Assembly: GCA_963920635.1 (NCBI GenBank)
Contig: OY987299.1
Location: forward strand, 128,213,373-128,277,372
From: Pseudeuparius sepicola
Taxonomy: Eukaryota > Arthropoda > Insecta > Coleoptera > Anthribidae
Direction of reading: 5' to 3'
Length of the DNA: 64,000 nt
Below, in pieces: positions 57,692 to 64,000 of this stretch. A program made the translations under genes and the position numbers. The notes beneath the pieces were generated by a model. The model was not told the origin of the DNA and ran no database searches. It saw only the letters and a list, made by a program, of their open reading frames with translations. Positions within the stretch are counted from its first letter, which is position 1. Each line of letters opens with the position of its first letter.

Positions 57692-57748
57692 ATTTTTCAG
57701 TCCTGAAGAAGACTACAAAATATAGTCGAAACGTTGACATAGTGTAAA
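57692..57748 (+). ncRNA. Hammerhead-ribozyme-like motif HH5 in the Penelope 3' region
   Basis: CUGAAGA is at 57703-57709, then one extra A. Stem II is GACUA (57711-57715) with UAGUC (57723-57727). GAAA is at 57728-57731 and ACGU at 57731-57734. Predicted cleavage is after U57735. GUC (57700-57702) pairs with GAC (57736-57738) at the base of stem I, and the outer stem is weak A/U. Hammerheads have been reported in Penelope-like elements, so position and motif support each other. Confidence 0.72.
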
Positions 57749-57760
57749 CTTTAGGTTGAT

Positions 57761-58871
57761 TTATTTTGTCCTAATCCGACGATCCGTATACAACTAAAAG
57801 ATAATAAAGGACACGAACTACCTACCATAATATCAAATACTTAGTTTGTTTTGTTAGTGTTTCAAAATGTAACATTTTTGCAAAATTGTTCCGTTAGTTT
57901 TGGGAACAAGTAACTACCCGACCCTCCGGCTATGGGCTTACAATTACCTTTATTAGCATTTTAGTTCCTATTGTGATTTGGAGATTGAATTTAGAATGAG
58001 ACCACCCTGCTATCAATTCCTTTCGAACACACTATAAGATAGTTATGGTTTATGCAGAATAAAGTTACAATAGATTTTTCTATACCACTGTATGAATAGG
58101 TAAGTTACAATAGATTTTTCTATACCACTGTATGAATAGGTGACTGCCCTACTAAACAGGGTCTTTTAATCTAGTCAAAAAATTAAGTGCCTGGTCTTTT
58201 ATTTTCGTTTTTTACACAGATCCCTGATAAGGGATAATGGATCGGCCGATTTCCTTCAAATTTACATATCGAAATGGTGGTGCATAATCGAACGTGGCCA
58301 AATTTGCTTTTGCCGCAGGTGGCGTCAGTGGCATACATGCCACCTCAGGTTTAGTATAATAATAATAGTCACCAATCAAGAAATCTTATGAAAACAATTT
58401 GTAAGAAATAAAACTACGTTTGAAAATTTCCCTAGAAAGCAGATAATTTCCTGCTCTACTAACCTTAATTGCACCCTAAACTTGAACAAGAAAAACTACA
58501 ATAAAAAAACAGCTCAACTTTCCATTTGCATTACAATGGAAAGTTTCCGCCCCTATGTAAAAGTAAATGAGGCGGAAGGATATCCAGCATTGTGCTCGAG
58601 TTTGGCCTTTAATTTATATCGCAATATTTCTGCTGGAAACTCCATGCGAAACCAATTCCGGCGGACATAAGTAAACTTCGGCGGGGGACCAACTTTTCCG
58701 GCCAGAATATGAAGGAAGGCCGCGTTTTAAAAGTTTGAAATTCGGTTTCGACGAAATATAGCGCGATGGTCGAGAATCAGGTATGCCGCCTCAAGCGTCC
58801 TTTAAACATATCCGGCTATTTTTCTTCTTGAAATTATGTTATTCTGCGCCTTTGATGCTTATTCGAAGATA
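57761..58871. other. Intron of the minus-strand neuroligin; contains a 40-bp tandem duplication
   Basis: 58062-58101 is repeated head-to-tail at 58102-58141. The rest has no gene; 58560-58780 is GC-richer with no recognised domain. Confidence 0.5.
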
Positions 58872-59394
58872 GGGTAAATGTGTATAAGAGTACGCACAGG
58901 CATAAGAGTACGGACCAGCACTATTTAATATATACCGCCATCTACTGGTTCTTTTAAAAGGTACATTATAATTCTAGCGCCAATTTATGGAAGTATCACC
59001 AATGAAAATCTGCGTTACCGACAGTGTTTTTACAGTATGGCCGTTCCAAAATTTCATAGTGTCGCACTGTAATTGTAGGCAGTCGAGATATTAGACTTTT
59101 TTAAAGGGAAATATTGACGCTACTATATATTAAATGTTTTGTTGAGCTTTTGTATGTTATGGATATCACTTTTGTAGTTAAAAAATATAGAAAACATATT
59201 TTCTGCAAAAGAAATATGCTAAAACATGAAATTTCACGTGAATGTATAAGAGTACGCAACGGTCGTTGTCTTAAGAGTTCGCAGTGCGTACTCTTATACA
59301 TATACATAATATTTTATAATTGTGGCAGTATTCAAAAGTAGAAAAAATAGCAAAGAGAAAATTAGTACCTAGTTGCACAAAATCTAAATCATTG

Positions 59395-59580
59395 CAGAAG
59401 CAAAAAACTAAAAAAGTCAAAGAATCCCACGAAGATGCGACTTGCCCGGGATGTGGAGATTTATATTCGAAATCCGATGAAGACTAGATTATGTGTTCTC
59501 AGTGCAATAATATTGGTGGCATGAATCCTGCACAACGTATGTAACTGGACAATTCACTTGTTTTCATTGTGAAGAGTGAC
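59395..59580 (+). pseudogene. Cys-rich (PHD-like) transposase C-terminus, relic
   Basis: It reads ATCPGCGDLYSKSDED, a stop, IMCSQCNNIGG, then after a frame change an ESCTTYVTGQFTCFHCEE-like end. The C-x2-C ... C-x2-C ... H-x2-C ... C-x2-C pattern is the PHD-like tail found on many insect pogo/CENP-B-type transposases. Nothing of the DDE core is left. Confidence 0.5.
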
Positions 59581-59668
59581 AATTTATTTTTACATTTTTT
59601 ACGGCAATTATTTAACCTAATTAATAACGTACCAAATATCTAAGATGTTAGTTTCTAACATTACTATA

Positions 59669-60671
59669 CAGGGTGTTATTTAAGTACGTAGCCCAACTTC
59701 AAGTGGAGAGTCTTTGAGTGATTTTAAGACGAAAAATTTATATAAAGAGAAGTCCATTATCGCTTAGTTTTCAAGATAAAGGTTGTCAACCTTTTTTTAA
59801 AAAAATCTTTTTTCAACAACATCTTAATAATCCTTTAGCCGATTTTGTTTAAATCTCACAGTGTTATTTACTATTTACATTAGAGAGGGGCTAATTTAGC
59901 CCTGAGTAGATTCAAATTATTAAGTCCAGTGGCGTCCCGGGGGCACCATGACAAATATTTTTGAAAAAAAAAAAAATGTGGGCCTCTGACTTTTTTAAAA
60001 CTTTTATATTTTTCTCGCATTAAGGAACCAAGAATACAACTTTTTGGTCCCTTGAATTTGTTCGTGTCGTGCTTCCTTTTCGAGAGAAAAAATAAAAACC
60101 ACTGTATTGCATGTCATTGCTTTGCTGTTGCGTTGCTGTTTTCTCGAAAACGAAGCAAGATACGAACAAGATTCAAGAGACCAAAAAGTTGTAGGTATCT
60201 TGCTTCGTTTTCGAGAAAGCAGCAATGCAACAGCAAAATAGTGACATGCAATAAAGTGGTTTTTATTTTTTCTCTTGAAAACGAAGCACGACACAAAAAA
60301 AATTCAAGAGCCCAAAAAGTTTTATTCTTAGTTCTTTAATGCTTGAAAAATATAAAAGTTTTAAAAAAGTCAGTGACGCACTTTTTTTTTTCATAAATAT
60401 TTGTCACGGTGCCCCCCGGTACGCCACTGGACTTAATAATTCGAATCTACTTAGGGCTAAATTAACCCCTCTCTACCGTAAATAAGACTGCCAGATTTAA
60501 ACAAAATCGGCTATAGGATTATTAAGATGTTGTTGAAAAAAGATTTTTGTTTGACACCCTGTATTTTGAACACTAAGCGATTCCGGACCTATGTTTATAT
60601 AAACTTTTTGTCTTAAAATCACTCAAAGAATCACCCCTTGAAGTTTGGCTACGTACTTAAATAACACCCTT
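59669..60671. mobile_element. 1.0-kb foldback element nested in the pogo-like copy
   Basis: The tips are CAGGGTGTTATTTAAGTACG and its near complement, flanked by TA. The whole sequence folds back on itself around 60170-60190; for example GTCCAGTGGCG at 59929 pairs with CGCCACTGGAC at 60422. Frames in the arms are mirror artefacts. Confidence 0.82.
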
Positions 60672-61025
60672 TATTTTTATATATGCCCAATGCACATATA
60701 CATTCAGTAAATAAAATGTACTTGCGTATGTTTTAGTTTTGCTTCATTATATAATCTCTAACAACTGGCTAACTATAACATGCGTACTCATAGACATTTA
60801 TCTGGTGACTCTTATACAAATGTGTGTATAAGAGTACGCACTTGCAGAAGTGGCAATAAAGTTTTAAATCTCAGGTTTGTATAACAATATACAAGAAAAA
60901 TGGTTGAAAACGTGTTACAAAACAATCACTTACCTAAACAAAACGTAAAAACATGCCTTCAGGTATAAAATGCAAAAGTTATTGTATCTTATTCACTAAG
61001 TGCGTACTCTTATACACATTTACCC

Positions 61026-62322
61026 TATAGGCGATTAGGGATCACCTTTACATGAATATGTTGACATCAACAAGTCTTGATAGCACGTATTGGTTGCAAG
61101 TGGAACCAGGCTCAACGAAACGTTTAATTTGTAAGAAAAAAACTGGAAATGGTGGAATTATTACTTGGCACACTGCATCTTTCCGCCAGGTCGTAATCTA
61201 AAGCTATATGGTTTATCTAGTATTATAGTATATAGTATTGAGAAGGTATCCGACCACTGTGCATTCAATGTGTACTGATTAGAATGCAAGTAATCACCGC
61301 TACATCCTACTTTAATGTTCTTGATTCGTTACATACCGCCCTCTACAGATGATAGCCTGAAGTTTAATTTATTCCATCATAGTTTGGCTATTGGTCGCTA
61401 GATGCCCCCAACGGCGCTGCTTACATGCCCATGCCGGAGAACCACAGAGATCATTGTATCTGTGCGAAGGTCACAATGCTATCCTGACGATTCATTACAG
61501 AACCGCAACGACAGAATTGGGAATTCAAGCTAAGCGATACGCCACCTGGTGGCCAAATGTAGAACTAGTCTCGATGACATTCGTTTTTTCTGTCGCATGT
61601 GTTTACATTTGCCGGCCGTGAATTTCACCATTTTTATCACATTTTTTTTGTTGAGCTGTGTTACATTCTTGTTTATTGTTGTTAAATTCGATATCTATGT
61701 GATAGAAAGTTGGTTTTACCTGGACATTACAAAGAAGACCAGGCTAAGGAACGTGGCTTCTAACAAGGGTTATTGTATGCTTCAGTGCATTTCCTGGACC
61801 AAAAAGAACGCTGAGAGAAAGTTAAGCTATATGCGATTCCTAGGAAAAACACAGGAAAAGTTTATGTTGAGGCTTGAGACTAATATGGGATAAGAGAGTT
61901 AACTCAGGCAAAAAACACAACAGCTACAAAACAAACAAGTAGTAGTATCCATTTTTCAATGGACATAACTGGATATAATGCCTTTTTTCTTGGAAACCTT
62001 ATATACTTGTGATCTGGTCAATAATAGGTAGTATTATAAAAGCCGAAATATGTTGCATTGCCCTCTAGCTCCTGCCTTGCATAAACAATGCATTTTTTGC
62101 TGAATTTTAGCAGTGCCCATCTTTAAGTCACTAATTATCTGATGGAAATCTGACTGCAAAGCACTAGTTTGCAGGCAAAAGGCAAGAGTTTAATAAAAGT
62201 AGGTATCCCATTCGTTTATGCCATGCAAAATAATGTGCCCTGTAGCAAACACTTTCTCAGTCTTTCTCCCCTTCAACCACTGATCTAGAGTTAATATTGT
62301 TAGGAAATATTGCCACAATCTA
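61026..62322. other. Intron of the minus-strand neuroligin, unassigned
   Basis: A frame at 61549-61893 has a hydrophobic stretch but no match I recognise and no splice context, so I do not call it a gene. No transposon ends were found. Confidence 0.4.
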
Positions 62323-62670
62323 CAAGGCTAAGGGTTATCCGAGCCATTTTTGTTCTAAAAATTCTCGAAGGTAGGAAGAACCTGCCCTAGAAACAAACTA
62401 TAACCACTGTTGGACTTATGAACCTATCTCAACAAAATTAGCAGCAACAAATATATACAATTATAAAATAACAAAATAAACAATAAACACACAAAACAAT
62501 TACAAAAATACACAGGAAAACTAAATAAATTGTTAAAGAACATTGACCGAAAATGTGAGGTTATGAAACAATATCATCGACGTTAGTTCAACTAATGGCC
62601 ACTAGGCGCTGCGATCTCAATTTGAATTCCCAATAATTCATGCTAAACTCTCAGCCTCAGCCGAATGTCT
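62323..62670. mobile_element. Solo copy of the repeat found in the 404-bp array
   Basis: CAAGGCTAAGGGTTATCCGA to CCGAATGTCT matches the foreign part of the array units, with small deletions (near 62375 and 62485) and several substitutions. It lacks the 28-bp Penelope segment, so it marks the natural ends of the repeat. No inverted tips or clear target duplication; class unknown. Confidence 0.75.
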
Positions 62671-64000
62671 TTTGCCTCCGCCATCTAACGGACGGAAGCT
62701 GAACTCCACGATGGAGCACTAAGCTATGGAAAGTTGTTTTGTACAGTTTTCGTACACGCCCCGAGTTAATTCCCAATCCTCGTATCAGGGGGCAAATGCC
62801 AGTAATTTGTCAGTACTAGGTTGCAACGGAAATTTTGTCTCATTCCGTTACAGCGTTTTAATTTCATTAAATTTATCAATTCATTATTGAACCACCCCTG
62901 TAACAGAAAGATAATGCTACGCCTATCGCGCATACGATTGGACTCAGGGATTTGTATTTTGTGGTTGTGTGAATATTGGTCGGCGAGCCAGATCCCAAAG
63001 TTCAGGTATGTAACTAAATAACTCCCTTTGATCGCTTGTTAAAGTAAAATATCTTTTAATTTGTTGTGCTTACTTTTGGAGAATAAATACCTGATACTAT
63101 TCCGATCATATCAAACGTATCTAACTAAAGTGATTTGTGATTACAGTCAATTCCCCGGTCAAGTGTCAATTTTGTCATTCATCTACCTAACCTTTTTTGT
63201 GGTACGAATCACAAACACAAACGGATGTTGTATTCAAAATGTTGTTTTTTTCATAGTGCCTTTTTATTAAGAATTTTCGCGGGTTGTGTATAGAATCCGA
63301 TAGAATATTCCATAATCTCGAAACCTGATATCGTACCACAAAAGGTTCTGATAAGTTCTCATTCCGAAGAGACTTTTCGTTGCGTTCTTGAGGTGTTCAC
63401 ATCGTGTTTTTGCCTTGGACACTTTTTTCCCATTTTTCGACCCCAATTTAGCGGTCTGATCAAGAGTGTATCGTTGAAATTTTACCATTCTTTAGTTAAT
63501 ATTTGTTATCTTTATTTTTCATGTGAAACTTATCTACCGTAGCCCTGGTTTTCTGGCGTGTAGTCAACCACGTGTACCGCCCCAGAAGTTCAGCTACATT
63601 TCAGCCAGCACAGGAGGAATCCACAGGGACTCGAGCGCCGTGGAAGTCTGAGGAAGGCCTGGTGAGTAGATTTTATCTCATTTATCTTTTTTTGTGTATT
63701 TTTCGTACCGTTTTCTCGAGATATCTACTCACCTAGGTTCTACGAACTCGAGCTGTCCTCTGGATTTCGGCTTGTGTTCTGCACCTGATTATATTACCGT
63801 ATCTTAAATTTTTTTCCTCTTGTCCTAGTCTGAGGTTCGGATTTCTTTTAAATATCAAATATCAAGTTTCAAACAAGTAAATATTTTGCATTATTTTCGC
63901 TACCTCTGTGCACAGTGTTTTACTAGCTATATAAGTTAAAATTATAAGTAAATATAAACAACATCGCCTATTAGTTGTTCAAATTTTTCTCTCGACTTAC
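62671..64000. other. Unassigned; a donor-like GTGAGT at about 63661
   Basis: 63545-63660 is GC-richer and is followed by CCTGGTGAGTAG, a plausible splice donor on the plus strand. No open frame or acceptor supports an exon. A minus-strand frame at 63267-63488 (73 aa, basic) is unrecognised. Nothing firm can be called. Confidence 0.35.

Larger units (their letters stand above)
54571..57760 (+). mobile_element. Penelope-like element, family 2, split by a tandem array
   Basis: A 5'-truncated Penelope-like element in the intron of the minus-strand neuroligin, antisense to it. The order is RT end, a tandem array inserted at the start of the endonuclease, GIY-YIG endonuclease, about 440 bp of 3' region, then a hammerhead-like motif at 57692-57748. 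The right limit is set just past that motif and is approximate. No flanking duplication was found. Confidence 0.82.
58872..61025 (+). mobile_element. pogo-like element with subterminal repeats
   Basis: The inverted tips are GGGTAAATGTGTATAAGAGT and its complement, with TA on both sides (58870-58871 and 61026-61027). The tip motif GTATAAGAGTACGCA recurs in the subterminal regions in both directions (about 58904, 59243, 59286, 60781, 60825, 61000). A C-terminal transposase relic remains. A foldback element (59669-60671) is nested inside. The family is judged from the TA duplication and the zinc-finger relic only. Confidence 0.65.

Noticed and set aside
60004..60339. Similar proteins on both strands (SRKRSKI... 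repeats)
   Set aside because: Both come from the arms of the foldback element and are mirror translations.
61391..61893. Two overlapping frames, one with a hydrophobic stretch
   Set aside because: No recognisable family, start context or splice sites; insufficient to call a gene.

Overview
The window is insect nuclear DNA: AT-rich, introns with GT...AG borders, a GC-rich coding exon, and a dense load of arthropod transposons. I cannot fix the insect order from sequence alone. The host genes are the 3' parts of two convergent neuroligin-family genes. The plus-strand gene (exons from 9801 to 20615, eight exons in view, 5' part outside the window) is a divergent neuroligin-like adhesion protein: a catalytically dead cholinesterase-like fold, one transmembrane helix and an unusually long cytoplasmic tail of about 550 residues. 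The minus-strand gene (53227-54170, last exon only) is a canonical insect neuroligin C-terminus with a transmembrane helix and a -MRV end. Both last introns are phase 1 and sit at the same place in the fold.

Almost everything else is transposable elements, many nested. In order: a DD41D Tc1/mariner copy (825-2788), a hAT-like MITE (3645-4604), a broken piggyBac transposase (5758-7276), a small MITE (9360-9640), a Penelope-like element with inverted arms (10870-12487), and a second DD41D copy with a TA duplication and two insertions inside it (15310-17832). Past the plus-strand gene come foldback elements (22282-23104, 24146-25080), a second Penelope copy (25230-26310), and a block from 27090 to 33895 where hAT, MITE and mariner-type foldback elements are nested up to four deep, each with intact target duplications. 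Next are a nearly intact R4/Dong-type non-LTR retrotransposon in a TAA repeat (34137-37829), a second copy of a deleted hAT (39165-40269), more foldbacks, a Penelope element split by a 404-bp tandem array (54571-57760), and a pogo-like element with subterminal repeats (58872-61025).

The most interesting signal is a set of nine hammerhead-ribozyme-like motifs. Eight are inverted pairs inside four unrelated insertions (15839-16437, 33950-38095, 40797-41731, 52817-53055), each flanked by a 13-15 bp target duplication. The ninth is downstream of the Penelope endonuclease at 57692-57748. All have a CUGANGA box, a short stem II, GAAA, a tiny self-complementary stem III and a closing stem I. One insertion is an inverted dimer whose second half is circularly permuted, which hints at a circular RNA template. 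The natural reading is a class of non-autonomous, hammerhead-carrying inverted-repeat elements mobilised by Penelope-like machinery. Splice sites and target duplications were read by eye; family names rest on recognised motifs, not on searches.
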